DNA of 64,000 bases, from contig NZ_CP058579.1 of the NCBI RefSeq assembly GCF_013402875.1, positions 1,488,001 through 1,552,000 on the forward strand. The letters are read 5' to 3'. Below are positions 1 to 8,763 of the stretch, in pieces. Numbering within the stretch: the first letter of the stretch is position 1; each line of letters begins with the position of its first letter. The position numbers were made by a program, and so were the translations under genes. The notes beneath the pieces are model-generated. The model did not search any database. It was not told where the DNA came from and saw nothing but the letters and a program-made list of their open reading frames with translations. This DNA is from Halorarum salinum. Its GTDB lineage: Archaea; Halobacteriota; Halobacteria; Halobacteriales; Haloferacaceae.

Positions 1-171
1 GGGCTCCACAAGGTCACCGCGACCGCGTTCGAGCACAACCCCGCGTCCCGGCGGGTGCTGGAGAAGGCGGGGTTCGAGGGGGAGGGCGTCCACCGCGCGG
101 AGGCGTACGTCGACGGCGAGTGGCGGGACATCCACCGCTACGGCCTGCTGGCCGGGGAGTTCGACGGGTGA
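1..171 (+). CDS. GNAT acetyltransferase, C-terminal fragment (RimJ/RimL-like)
   Basis: The gene enters the window from the left; only the last 56 codons are present, ending in TGA at 169-171. The visible part contains the N-x-x-S-x-x-V-L-E-K-A-G-F segment typical of the acetyl-CoA binding half of RimJ/RimL-type GNAT N-acetyltransferases, followed by the usual RxAxxxDGxWxDxxxYGLL ending. It probably acetylates a protein N-terminus or a small amine; the substrate cannot be read from this fragment. It converges on ilvD with a short spacer. Confidence 0.8.
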   Translation, partial: GLHKVTATAFEHNPASRRVLEKAGFEGEGVHRAEAYVDGEWRDIHRYGLLAGEFDG

Positions 172-192
172 GGGGTCCGTCGACGACCGACC

Positions 193-1971
193 TCAGTCCC
201 GCTTCGCCTTCGGATTCGTCACGGCTCCGTTAGCGGCGCTCCCGAAGTCCCGGGCGTACTTCGCCAGCACGCCGCCCGTGTACGCGGGTTCCCGGGGCTC
301 CCACGCGCCCGCCCGCCGCTCCAGTTTCTCGTCGTCCACGTCCACCGACAGCTCCCGGTTCGGGATGTCGACGGTCACCGTGTCGCCGTCCTCCACGAGG
401 CCGATGGGGCCGCCCTCGGCCGCCTCGGGTGCGACGTGGCCGACCATCGGCCCCCGGGTCGCCCCCGAGAAGCGGCCGTCGGTGAGCAGCGCCACGTCGT
501 CCTCGTGGCCTGCGCCGACGACCGCGGCCGTGACGCCGAGCATCTCGCGCATCCCCGGTCCGCCGCGGGGCCCCTCGTTCCGGATGACGAGCACGTCGCC
601 CGACTCGATGTCGCCCGACTGGACGTACGCCATCGCCTCCTCCTCGTCCTCGAACACGCGCGCGGGGCCCTCGTGGTGGAACGCGTCGTCGCCGGTGACC
701 TTCAGCACCGCGCCGTCGGGCGCGAGGTTCCCCGTGAGGACCTTGATCGCGCCCTCCTCCTGGTACGGCTCGTCGACGGTGTAGAGGAAGTCCGCCTCGA
801 TGGAATCGTCTTCGGGGAGCGCGCCGCGCTCCTCGAGATGGGCGAGTTCCTCGGCGATCGTGCGGCCGGTGACGGTCATCGCGTCGCCGTGGAGGTAGCC
901 GCCCGCGAGCAGGCGCCGCATCACGACCGGGACGCCGCCGACCTCGTGGAGGTCGAGCATGACGCGCGTGCCCCCGGGTTGGAGGTTGGCGATCTTGGGG
1001 GTCCGGCGGGAGATCTCGTCGAACTCCTCGATCGAGAGGTCGACGTCGGCCTCCGCCGCGAGCGCGAGCAGGTGGAGCACCGCGTTGGTCGACCCGCCCA
1101 TCGCCACCTGCACTGCGATGGCGTTCTCGAACGACTCGCGGCTGACGACGTCCGAGGGGCGGCGATCCTGCTCGACGCACTCCAGCGCGAGTTCGCCCGC
1201 GCGGCGCGCGACGTCGAGCCGTTCCTCGGACTCGGCGGGCGGGGAGGCGGCCCCCAGCGGCGCGAGCCCGAGCGCCTCGGAGATGGAGGCCATCGTGTTC
1301 GCGGTGAACATCCCGCCACAGGAGCCCGCGCCGGGGCAGGCGTGCCGCTCCAGATCGTCGAGTTCCTCGGCGGACATCTCGCCCTCTGCGTAGGTGCCGA
1401 CGCCCTCGAAGACGTTCTGGACGGTGACGTCCCGCCCCTCGTGCTCGCCGGGCATGATCGAACCGCCGTAGAGGAACACGGAGGGGAGGTCGGTCCGGAC
1501 GGCCGCCATCATCATCCCGGGGAGGTTCTTGTCACAGCCCGCGACCGTCACCAGCGCGTCCACGCGCTCGCCGAACGAGACGAGTTCGACGGAGTCGGCG
1601 ATGACCTCCCGCGAGATGAGGCTGGCCTTCATCCCCTCGGTTCCCATCGAGATGGCGTCCGAGATGGTGACGGTGCCGAACTCGACGGGCATCCCGCCGG
1701 CGTTCTCGATCCCCTCGCGGGCGGCCCCCGCGACGTCGTCGAGGTGGACGTTGCAGGGGGTGACGTCCGCGGCGGGGTTCGGGATGGCGACCATCGGCGA
1801 GGAGAGGTCGCGGTCGTCGTAGCCCATCGCGCGGAACATCGCGCGGTGGGGCGCGCGCTCGGCCCCGGCGGTGACCTCGTGGCTCGGGAGCTCCTCCGAC
1901 TTGTCCCCGGCGAACCGCTCCTCGTCGTGTGCTCCGTCCGGTTCGCGGTCCGGGGCCTGCTGGTTGCTCAT
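193..1971 (-). CDS. ilvD: Dihydroxy-acid dehydratase
   Basis: Dehydrates 2,3-dihydroxy-isovalerate and its methylvalerate homologue to the 2-oxo acids in valine, leucine and isoleucine synthesis; cytosolic Fe-S enzyme. The 592-aa protein has the family signatures GCDKNLPGM (Cys about 146) and [11 protein letters not shown] (Cys about 212 and 218), which supply cluster ligands, and the length fits the family after a roughly 40-residue acidic N-terminal extension common in haloarchaea. A TATA-like box at 1994-2003 is centred 27 nt before the ATG, so the start at 1971 is probably leaderless. It is monocistronic here; no other ilv gene is in the window. Confidence 0.96.
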   Translation of the reverse strand: MSNQQAPDREPDGAHDEERFAGDKSEELPSHEVTAGAERAPHRAMFRAMGYDDRDLSSPMVAIPNPAADVTPCNVHLDDVAGAAREGIENAGGMPVEFGTVTISDAISMGTEGMKASLISREVIADSVELVSFGERVDALVTVAGCDKNLPGMMMAAVRTDLPSVFLYGGSIMPGEHEGRDVTVQNVFEGVGTYAEGEMSAEELDDLERHACPGAGSCGGMFTANTMASISEALGLAPLGAASPPAESEERLDVARRAGELALECVEQDRRPSDVVSRESFENAIAVQVAMGGSTNAVLHLLALAAEADVDLSIEEFDEISRRTPKIANLQPGGTRVMLDLHEVGGVPVVMRRLLAGGYLHGDAMTVTGRTIAEELAHLEERGALPEDDSIEADFLYTVDEPYQEEGAIKVLTGNLAPDGAVLKVTGDDAFHHEGPARVFEDEEEAMAYVQSGDIESGDVLVIRNEGPRGGPGMREMLGVTAAVVGAGHEDDVALLTDGRFSGATRGPMVGHVAPEAAEGGPIGLVEDGDTVTVDIPNRELSVDVDDEKLERRAGAWEPREPAYTGGVLAKYARDFGSAANGAVTNPKAKRD

Positions 1972-1993
1972 GGAGGCTGGTCGGTACGGACCC

Positions 1994-2003
1994 GCATAAA
2001 CTG
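1994..2003 (-). promoter_or_regulatory. TATA-like box of ilvD
   Basis: Reading on the minus strand CAGTTTATGC, centred 27 nt before the ilvD ATG, the spacing expected for a leaderless haloarchaeal transcript. Confidence 0.6.
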
Positions 2004-2107
2004 TCGCCCACGGACAGTTCTTGCTGTTCGTTCGATAGTGGGTTCAGGCAGCAGGATCCGGTGTGGTGTGAGCGCTTACTCCTGCCAGTCGGAGCGGTCG
2101 AGCGCCC

Positions 2108-2500
2108 GGCCCCTTTCAGTCCCGCTCCGTGGGACGGTCGGGCGAGCGTCGTGGTGGCTCCCCGGGCCTCCCCGGCGGGCGCACCGCGAGCGACCGGCGG
2201 GAGCGAGCCGCGCCCGCCGCATCCCCCGACCGTCAGCCGGCAACCGTAACGCCGGACTACCGACGGCGTGCCGGTCGGTAATCGAGCCAGCGACGCTCGG
2301 TCGGGAAGCCGGCGGGTGGGAATGGAAGGGGCCGCGGCTCTCGGCGAAGTTCTCGTGAGCGCAGCGAACGAGAATTCGGAAGAGGAGCGGAGCGAGTCTT
2401 CGTAAGCGCGGACCGGTAAGCACCACAGCGCGAGGGAGCGGAGCGACCGAGCGCGAGGAGCGCAGCCGGCCGCACCGAGTCGAGAGCCGCGGGGGCTTCC
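2108..2500. repeat. Large structured intergenic repeat, copy A
   Basis: Almost the whole 634-base gap between ilvD and nrdJ is a GC-rich non-coding element that recurs at 11463-11791. Its first ~225 bases are bounded by imperfect inverted 16-mers: GGCCCCTTTCAGTCCC at 2108-2123 and GGGAATGGAAGGGGCC at 2318-2333. Inside are further hairpins, for example TACCGAC/GTCGGTA. Shared blocks with copy B include CCGGACTACCGACGGCGTG, AAGCACCACAGCGCGAG and CCGCGGGGGCTTCCG. Copy A carries about 55 extra bases around 2350-2402 forming two hairpins with GAGCGNAGCGA-type loops. No supported gene lies in it. Confidence 0.8.
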
Positions 2501-2562
2501 GCGGTCGTCACCACGGCAGTCGCGGTGCTGCCCGCTCCACTGGAAACGAACGAGACCGACTC

Positions 2563-2572
2563 GAACAAAAAT
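2563..2572 (-). terminator. Possible U-tract terminator after nrdJ
   Basis: About 35 nt downstream of the nrdJ stop the minus strand reads GGATTTTTGTTC, a T-tract that can end archaeal transcription without a hairpin. Support is compositional only. Confidence 0.35.
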
Positions 2573-2605
2573 CCGAAGCAGTCGGCGACCCGACTCAACC
2601 GGACC

Positions 2606-5600
2606 CTAACACTCGGACCAGCCGCAGGACTCGCACGTCTTGCAGCCCTCCGAGTAGTACAGCGTCATGCTGCCGCAGTCGGGACACTCGGGCGACTCGC
2701 CGTTCGCGATGAGTTCGTCCACCGCGTCGTCCGCGCCGCCGGCGGCCTCCGGTCCGGGTTCGTGGGGGGAGTCGGCCGCCTCCGCGCCGCCGTCCGGCTC
2801 CGGAAGCCCCGAGTCGGCCGCGTCGGAGCGTGCCGCCTCCTCGTCGATGTCGTCGAGGCGCTGCTGGTCCGGGTAGCCCTTGTCGACCTCGTCGTCGAGG
2901 TAGCGCCGGAGCGCGGTGCCGATGGCGTCCGGGATGGACTGGATCTGCTCGCCCTTGTCCCAGGCGACCTTCGGGCTCCGGGTGCCCTGCAATTCGTCGA
3001 CGATCTCGCTCGGGTCGACGCCCGAGCGCAGGGCGGTGGAGATGACCTTCGCCAGCGACTCGGTGAAGGAGTTGGTGAACCCGCCCGAGTGGCCGATGTT
3101 GGCGAACAGCTCGAACGGCTCGCCCGTGCTCGGGTCCTCGTTGATGGTGACGTACACCTTCCCGTAGCCGGTCTGGATGAGCTGGGTGATGCCGCGCAGC
3201 GAGTCGGGCCGCGGGCGCTTCTCGGTGTAGTCGACCGTCGGCTGGTCGGCGGCCTCCAGCAGCCCCTCGACCTCGGCGTCCAGCGCGGCGCGCACGTCCT
3301 CGTTCCCCAGGAAGCCCTCGATGCCGCCGAACACCTCCGAGATCTGCTCGACGAGCGCCTCGGCGGCCTCGCTCTCGTCGGCGAACTCCGCGTTGTCCGC
3401 GCGGGTCGTGAGCACCTGCTTCGAGCGAGTGCCGTCGCGGTAGTAGGTGACGCCCTTGCCGCCGTGGTCGTAGATGTAGCGGAAGACGTCGTCGGCGTCC
3501 TCCACGGTGGAGTCGTTGGGCGCGTTCACCGTCTTCGAGATGGCCGAGTCGACGCCGGCCTGGCAGGCGACCTGGACGCCCGCGTGGTCCTTCGCGGTGA
3601 GATCGCCCGTGACGACGAACAGCTCGCCGATGGCGTCCGGAACGGCGTCCAGCCCGTCGACGCCGTCGAACTCGTTGTTCGCCATCTGCTCCTGGGCCTC
3701 CGTCTTCACGGCCTCGACGTCGACGTCGTTGGCCTCCAGCGTGCGGAGGAAGTAGTCGTCGAACTCCACGAGCATCTCGTCGCCCTGCACGTCGTCGGAG
3801 ACGTTCTTGTAGTAGGCGACGTTGTAGATGGGCTCACAGCCGCCCGTGGTGTTGCCGACCATCGAGGTCGTCCCGGTCGGGGCGATCGTCGTCGTGTTGT
3901 GGTTCCGGATGGGGAAGCCGTCGGCCCACTTCTCGGGGTCCTCGCCGACGTACTGCTCGAACCACTCGGGGTACTCGGTCGGGTTCGCGTACTTCGAGTC
4001 GTCCCAGTCGTCGAACGAGCCGCGCTGCTCGGCGAGGACGTGGGAGGTCCACTTCGAGCCGTGGTTGATGTGGGTCATGAGCTGGCGGGCGATCTCGTTG
4101 CCCACGTCGCTGCCGTAGCGGACGCCGAGCTGGATGTACAGCTGGGCCAGTCCCATCACGCCGAGCCCGATCTTGCGCATCTCGCGGACCTTCCGCTCGA
4201 TCTCCTCGACCGGGAAGTCCGACATCGTGACGACGTTCTCGAGGAACCGGGTGCCGTAGGCGATGCGGTGGTCGAACGCCTCCCAGTCCATCGCGTCCTC
4301 GAGGAACGCGTCGACCGCGTCCGCCTGCGAGTCGAACTCGTCCGCGTGTTCCTCGCTCCAGACGCGCCAGTCCGGGGCGTCCAGCGCCGCGAGCGTCGAG
4401 AGGTTGATGTGCCCGAGGTTGCACGCCTCGTACTCCTCCAGGGGCTGCTCGCCGCAGGGGTTCGTCGCGAGGATGCGGTGCTCGGGGTGCTCCTCCACGT
4501 CGAACGAGTGGAGCTTGTTCACCCGTTCGAGGTAGATGATGCCCGGCTCGCCGTTCTCGTGGGCGCCCTCGACGATGTGCTCCCAGACGGCCTCGGCGGG
4601 CACCGAGAGGACCTCGCCGACCTCGACGTGCTCGCCGAGCCCGAACATGTCGTAGAGCTCCTTCGTCTCGGGCGTCGCGACGTGGGGCTCCCCCGTGCGC
4701 GGGTTCGTGAACGTGAACTCCTCGCCGGCCTCCAGCGCCGCCATGAAGTCGTCGGTGACGCCGACCGAGATGTTGAAGTTCGAGAGGTGGCCCTCGACGG
4801 CGTTCCGAAGGTGTTTCGGGACCTTGCCGTCCTCGCCGATGAGTTCCCGCGCCTCCTCCAGCGCGTCGGCGAAGCTCGTGTGCGTGTAGTCGTCGGGGTC
4901 GTTCAGCTTCAGAGTGTTCGCCAGCGAGACGTCCTTGTTCTTCGCGTGGATGAACTGGATGACGTCCGGGTGGGAGACGCGCATGACGCCCATCTGGGCG
5001 CCGCGGCGGGCGCCGCCCTGCGCGATGGTCTCGCACATCTGGTCGAACGTCCGCATGAAGGTGATGGGCCCGGAGGCGATGCCGCCGGTGGAGCCGACCG
5101 CGTCGCCGTACGGGCGGAGCTTCCAGAACGCGTAGCCCATGCCGCCGCCGGACTGGAACACCTGGGCGGCCTCCTTGGCCGTCTGGTGGATGTCGTCGAT
5201 GTCGTCGTCGGGCGAGTCGACGAAGCAGGCCGAGAGCTGCTGGAGCTCGTCGCCCGCGTTCATCAGCGTCGGCGAGTTCGGCATGAACGAGAGCCGCTCC
5301 ATCAGCTCCCGGAACTCGTCGGCCACGTCCTCGACGTGCGCGGCGATCTCCTCGGGGAGCTCGGGGACGACGGTGTCGTAGGCGAACTTGTTGACGTTGT
5401 AGACGGAGAGGGCCGTCTCGGCGTCGTCGTCGGGGGCGACGCCCTCGCCGAAGACCTCCGCGGCGAGTTCGTCGCGGCGCGGGTGGTCGGGCTTCAGCTG
5501 GTCGGGCGTGACCGTCACCTCGACGTCGCGCTTCTCGGCCTCGTAGACGGCCTCCGCGAGCGCGATGTTCTTCGCGACGCGGACGAACAGCTCCTCCTGG

Positions 5601-5755
5601 GTCTCGGTGAGTTCCCCGTCGGCGTCCTTGCGAAGATAGCGGGCGGGAAGGATGTTGTCGTAGGCGTTGCCGGTGAGCCGCTCCCGGAGGGTCTCCCCCT
5701 GGGTGCGCTTGATCGGCAGGTCGAGTTCGTCAGCGCCGAGGTCCGCGCGACTCAT
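2606..5755 (-). CDS. nrdJ: Adenosylcobalamin-dependent (class II) ribonucleoside-diphosphate reductase
   Basis: Reduces ribonucleotides to deoxyribonucleotides using a cobalamin-generated thiyl radical; needs no oxygen and no small subunit. The 1049-aa protein shows the active-site N-x-C-x-E as NPCGE, an upstream redox Cys in SACF, the GGGMGYAFW loop, and PTGTTSM near the phosphate site. The C-terminus carries a CPDCG...CKTCESCGWSEC cysteine cluster, typical of NrdJ proteins and thought to act in re-reduction or metal binding. No split, intein or frameshift is visible. Its ATG overlaps the stop of a 23-codon mini-ORF (ATGA), so translation may be coupled. Confidence 0.96.
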   Translation of the reverse strand: MSRADLGADELDLPIKRTQGETLRERLTGNAYDNILPARYLRKDADGELTETQEELFVRVAKNIALAEAVYEAEKRDVEVTVTPDQLKPDHPRRDELAAEVFGEGVAPDDDAETALSVYNVNKFAYDTVVPELPEEIAAHVEDVADEFRELMERLSFMPNSPTLMNAGDELQQLSACFVDSPDDDIDDIHQTAKEAAQVFQSGGGMGYAFWKLRPYGDAVGSTGGIASGPITFMRTFDQMCETIAQGGARRGAQMGVMRVSHPDVIQFIHAKNKDVSLANTLKLNDPDDYTHTSFADALEEARELIGEDGKVPKHLRNAVEGHLSNFNISVGVTDDFMAALEAGEEFTFTNPRTGEPHVATPETKELYDMFGLGEHVEVGEVLSVPAEAVWEHIVEGAHENGEPGIIYLERVNKLHSFDVEEHPEHRILATNPCGEQPLEEYEACNLGHINLSTLAALDAPDWRVWSEEHADEFDSQADAVDAFLEDAMDWEAFDHRIAYGTRFLENVVTMSDFPVEEIERKVREMRKIGLGVMGLAQLYIQLGVRYGSDVGNEIARQLMTHINHGSKWTSHVLAEQRGSFDDWDDSKYANPTEYPEWFEQYVGEDPEKWADGFPIRNHNTTTIAPTGTTSMVGNTTGGCEPIYNVAYYKNVSDDVQGDEMLVEFDDYFLRTLEANDVDVEAVKTEAQEQMANNEFDGVDGLDAVPDAIGELFVVTGDLTAKDHAGVQVACQAGVDSAISKTVNAPNDSTVEDADDVFRYIYDHGGKGVTYYRDGTRSKQVLTTRADNAEFADESEAAEALVEQISEVFGGIEGFLGNEDVRAALDAEVEGLLEAADQPTVDYTEKRPRPDSLRGITQLIQTGYGKVYVTINEDPSTGEPFELFANIGHSGGFTNSFTESLAKVISTALRSGVDPSEIVDELQGTRSPKVAWDKGEQIQSIPDAIGTALRRYLDDEVDKGYPDQQRLDDIDEEAARSDAADSGLPEPDGGAEAADSPHEPGPEAAGGADDAVDELIANGESPECPDCGSMTLYYSEGCKTCESCGWSEC

Positions 5756-5823
5756 GCGTCGCGCCCCTCCCCGGCGTGGCCCCGCTTCGGGGCGAATTCG
5801 GTGATGACGTGGTAGTGTTCCAT
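5752..5823 (-). CDS. 23-aa mini-ORF translationally coupled to nrdJ
   Basis: ATG at 5823, stop TGA at 5754-5752, sharing ATGA with the nrdJ start. The peptide begins MEHYHVITEFAPKRG and is otherwise charged. A TATA-like element (minus strand ACGGTTATGACGG, about 5859-5871) would start the transcript roughly 15 nt before this ATG, so it would be the first reading frame on the nrdJ mRNA. It may be a leader or uORF controlling nrdJ, or a small protein. I do not recognise a family; coding status is inferred from position and coupling only. Confidence 0.45.
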   Translation of the reverse strand: MEHYHVITEFAPKRGHAGEGRDA

Positions 5824-6140
5824 GTGTAATTCGGACGGACGTTCGCTTCCGGAGCCACCGTCATAACCGTTGTGGGTCCGGTTCCAGTTGCAGTAATTCA
5901 ACCACGGTTGGGCGCCGTCGCTTCGCGACGACGGTCCTGCCGGGCGAACCGCTACCGGTCGTCCATGGATACGGTCCCAGGAAGTATAAGAGTGTGCAGA
6001 GCGGACCGAAAGTTACGCCGTCGTGCGGTTCGGTCGAAAACACGGGGACGGCAACGTGGTGCAGTGTTGCGTATACGTGGTCATTACTGCGGGGTAAGCG
6101 AGGGGTAAGCGGTATCAACGAAGAGCACGTACCCCCGGAT
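5824..6140. other. Intergenic region between nrdJ leader and small membrane gene
   Basis: 317 bases with divergent promoters: a minus-strand TATA-like element near 5865 for the nrdJ leader and GGGTAAGCGGTATC near 6104-6117 for the plus-strand gene, the latter within a short direct duplication of GGGGTAAGCG. Nothing else recognised; no cobalamin-riboswitch-like structure was apparent. Confidence 0.5.
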
Positions 6141-6350
6141 ATGTCGGTGAACCTCGCTTCGCTCACGGCCGCGCTGCTTCAACTACCGGCGGTGTTCGAG
6201 ACCCAACCGGGCCAGCTGTTCCTCGGCATCGTGGCGTTGCTGGCCGTCATGCTGGTCGGACGGATCGTGCTCAAGATCGCGTGGAAGGTCACCCTCGTCG
6301 CGGGGCTCGGCCTCGGCGCGTTCCTGCTCGTCACCACGTTCCTCGTCTGA
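6141..6350 (+). CDS. Small integral membrane protein (69 aa), unknown function
   Basis: The ATG at 6141 gives a 69-residue protein with two hydrophobic segments (about residues 25-42 and 46-68) separated by a short basic patch containing R and K, so a helical hairpin in the membrane is likely. The frame is open further upstream, but the promoter-like GGGTAAGCGG about 30 nt before 6141 favours this start. No family recognised. It sits between divergent nrdJ and convergent trpG, alone. Confidence 0.65.
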   Translation: MSVNLASLTAALLQLPAVFETQPGQLFLGIVALLAVMLVGRIVLKIAWKVTLVAGLGLGAFLLVTTFLV

Positions 6351-6420
6351 CGGGCCCGGCCGCTCCGCAGCGGAAACGACCGATCCGTAGTCGCGACGCC
6401 GGTCCCCGGGGGGCGCGGCG

Positions 6421-6466
6421 CCGGACGAACCGGTAGCGAACTCTCCGGACGAACCGGTAGCGGACT
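6421..6466. repeat. 24-bp tandem duplication at the 3' end of trpG
   Basis: CCGGACGAACCGGTAGCGAACT (6421-6442) is repeated as the same 22-mer with one change at 6445-6466, immediately before the trpG stop on the opposite strand. It lies in the spacer where the trp operon transcript would end. Confidence 0.75.
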
Positions 6467-6475
6467 CCTACCGGC

Positions 6476-7072
6476 TCAGACGCACTCGGCCAGGAAGTTC
6501 CCGACGACGTCGTGGCCCACCGCCGTGAGCACCGACTCCGGGTGGAACTGCACGGCCTCGATGGGGTGCTCCCGGTGGCGCACGCCCATCACGAGCTCCT
6601 CGTCGCCGTGGCGGGTCGTCGCCGACACGGCGAAGCAGTCGGGCACCTCGGTGGCGACGAGCGAATGGTAGCGGCCCGCCCGGAACCCCTGGTCCAGGCC
6701 GGTGAACACGCCCGCGCCGTCGTGTTCGACCGGGAACGCCTTCCCGTGGACCGGTTCGGGCGCGTGACCGACGCGCCCGCCGTACTCGTACACGGCGGCC
6801 TCGAGCCCGAGACAGACGCCGAGCGTCGGAACCTCGGGCGAGAGCTCCCGCAGGACCGGCATCGTCACGCCCACGTCGCGGTCGTTCCGGGGGTGGCCGG
6901 GGCCGGGACTGATGACCAGCGCGTCGGGGTCGGTGTCGCGGACCGCCGCGAGCGAGGCGGCGTTCCGCAGCACCTCGATCGAGGGGCGCTCCCCGTCGAC
7001 CGACAGGTCGCTCACGTACTCCACGAGGTTGTACGTGAACGAGTCGTAGTTGTCGACGACGGTGACCCTCAT
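6476..7072 (-). CDS. trpG: Anthranilate synthase component II (glutamine amidotransferase)
   Basis: Supplies ammonia from glutamine to TrpE for anthranilate formation. The 198-aa class I amidotransferase has DNYDSFTYNL at the N-terminus, the oxyanion segment SPGPGHP, the nucleophile Cys in GVCLGLEA and the His-Glu pair in QFHPES. Its ATG overlaps the trpE TGA (ATGA, 7069-7072), so the two subunits are translationally coupled. Last gene of the trpDFEG operon. Confidence 0.95.
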   Translation of the reverse strand: MRVTVVDNYDSFTYNLVEYVSDLSVDGERPSIEVLRNAASLAAVRDTDPDALVISPGPGHPRNDRDVGVTMPVLRELSPEVPTLGVCLGLEAAVYEYGGRVGHAPEPVHGKAFPVEHDGAGVFTGLDQGFRAGRYHSLVATEVPDCFAVSATTRHGDEELVMGVRHREHPIEAVQFHPESVLTAVGHDVVGNFLAECV

Positions 7073-8760
7073 CGCTCCGCCTCCGACTCGGCGGCGGCCG
7101 TCACGGGGTCCTCCGCGTCCGCCCCCCGGCCCGCGAGCGCGCGCTCGACGGCCGCGAGGACGCCGTCCATCTTCCCCTCGGTCTCCTCGTACTCGCTCGC
7201 CGGGTCCGAGTCCGCCACGATGCCCGCGCCCGCGCGGACCGTGAGTTCGTCGGCGGCGGTCGAGGCTCGCTCGTCGAGGGTCCCCGGCGACCCGGAGCGG
7301 CCGTGTTCCACCGTCGCGGTCCGGATGACGATGGCGAGGTCGGCGTCGTCGGTCCACGAGAAGTAGCCGACGCCGCCGCCGTACACGCCCCGCGGCTCGA
7401 GTTCCAGTTCGTCGATCAGCTCCATCGCCCGGACCTTCGGCGCCCCGGTCAGGGTGCCGGCCGGGAACGTCGCCCGCGCCGCGTCGAAGGCGTCCGCGTC
7501 GGCCGCGAGCGTCCCGGTCACCGTGGACTCGATGTGCTGGACGTGGCTGTACTTCAGGACGTTCATGAACTCCTCGACCCGGACGGAACCGGGGTCGGAG
7601 ACGCGCCGGACGTCGTTGCGCGCGAGGTCCACGAGCATCGTGTGCTCGGCGCGCTCCTTCCCGTCGGCGAGCATCTCGCCGGCCAGCCGACGGTCCTCCA
7701 CGGGCGAGGAGCCGCGCGGACACGTCCCCGCGATGGGGTTCGAGACGACGCGGTCGCCCCGCACCGAGACGAGCGTCTCCGGCGAGGCGCCGACGACCGA
7801 GCGGTCGCCGTGCTGCAGGAGGTACATGTACGGCGAGGGGTTCACCGACCGGAGCGACTCGTACAGCGCGAGGTCGTCCACCTCGCCCTCGACCGTTCGC
7901 GTCCGGGAGATCACTCCCTGGTAGACGTCGCCGTCGAGGACGTGCTCCTTCGCCGTCCGAACCGCCGCCTCGTACTCGTCGCGCGGGCCCGCCGTCTCGC
8001 CGGTCTTTCGGATGCCGCGGGTCTCCGGCGGCTCGGCCGCGCGGAGCGTCTCCGCCACGTCGTCTGCCTCCGCCGCGAGGTCGTCGTAGACGGCGCCGGG
8101 GTCGTCGTCGGGGCCGACGACCGGCGTGAACACCAGTTCGACGGTCCCCTCGCGGTCGTCGAACGCGAGCGTCCGCGTCGTGAGCACGAACTCCGCGTCG
8201 GGGACGACCGGGTCGGGCCGCTCGACGCCGACCTCCGCGAGGTGGAGGTCGTACACCGCGTCGTACGCCAGAAAGCCCACCAGCCCGCCGTCGAGCGTCT
8301 GCCGGTCCGACTCGGGGAACCCGACGCGCTCCACGTCCGGCAGTGCTGCACGAACCCTGTCGAGCACGTCGTCGCCGCCGGTCTCGACGTACTCGGCGGC
8401 GGGGCCGAGCCGTTCGACCTCGGTCCGGTCGGGGTGGACGGAGACGACCGCCTCGGGGTCGTAGCCGACGAACGAGAAGCGGGCGTGTCGCTCGGCGCCG
8501 CCCGCAGCCGCCTCGCCCGCCGCCCCCCCGGCGCCGGGGACGGTCCCGTTCCCTCCGCTCGGCGCGAACGCGCCGTCCGGGTCGCTGGAGGCGACCTTGC
8601 CGGCGCTCTCCAGCAGGAACGAGTGGTCCGAGCGGTCCGCGAGCGCGGCGTACGCCGTCAGGGGTTCGACCTGGGGGTCGAGCGCCGCCGTGAGATGAAC
8701 GACGGCCGGCCCGTCGACGGACCCCGCCAGGTCGACGAACTCCTCGCGCGAGCGGTTCAT
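7069..8760 (-). CDS. trpE: Anthranilate synthase component I
   Basis: Converts chorismate plus ammonia to anthranilate, the committed step to tryptophan. The 563-aa protein has the chorismate-binding C-terminal half with PIAGTCPRG, DLARNDVRRVS and GTLTGAPKVRAMELID, and an N-terminal regulatory half in which an LLES-type motif (FLLESAG) probably binds feedback tryptophan. An acidic, Gly/Ala-rich insertion near residues 60-90 is lineage-specific. Begins 3 nt after the trpF stop and overlaps trpG. Confidence 0.95.
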   Translation of the reverse strand: MNRSREEFVDLAGSVDGPAVVHLTAALDPQVEPLTAYAALADRSDHSFLLESAGKVASSDPDGAFAPSGGNGTVPGAGGAAGEAAAGGAERHARFSFVGYDPEAVVSVHPDRTEVERLGPAAEYVETGGDDVLDRVRAALPDVERVGFPESDRQTLDGGLVGFLAYDAVYDLHLAEVGVERPDPVVPDAEFVLTTRTLAFDDREGTVELVFTPVVGPDDDPGAVYDDLAAEADDVAETLRAAEPPETRGIRKTGETAGPRDEYEAAVRTAKEHVLDGDVYQGVISRTRTVEGEVDDLALYESLRSVNPSPYMYLLQHGDRSVVGASPETLVSVRGDRVVSNPIAGTCPRGSSPVEDRRLAGEMLADGKERAEHTMLVDLARNDVRRVSDPGSVRVEEFMNVLKYSHVQHIESTVTGTLAADADAFDAARATFPAGTLTGAPKVRAMELIDELELEPRGVYGGGVGYFSWTDDADLAIVIRTATVEHGRSGSPGTLDERASTAADELTVRAGAGIVADSDPASEYEETEGKMDGVLAAVERALAGRGADAEDPVTAAAESEAER

Positions 8761-8763
8761 GGG

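Noticed and set aside
436-5815. Very long plus-strand open frames opposite ilvD and nrdJ (640 and 1096 codons)
   Set aside because: They are antisense shadows produced by high GC at codon third positions; composition is Arg/Val/Leu/Gly-rich with no motif, while the opposite strand has complete enzymes.
5824-5900. Cobalamin riboswitch for the B12-dependent reductase
   Set aside because: The predicted leader is only about 15 nt before the mini-ORF, too short for a cobalamin riboswitch, and no B12-box-like sequence was seen.
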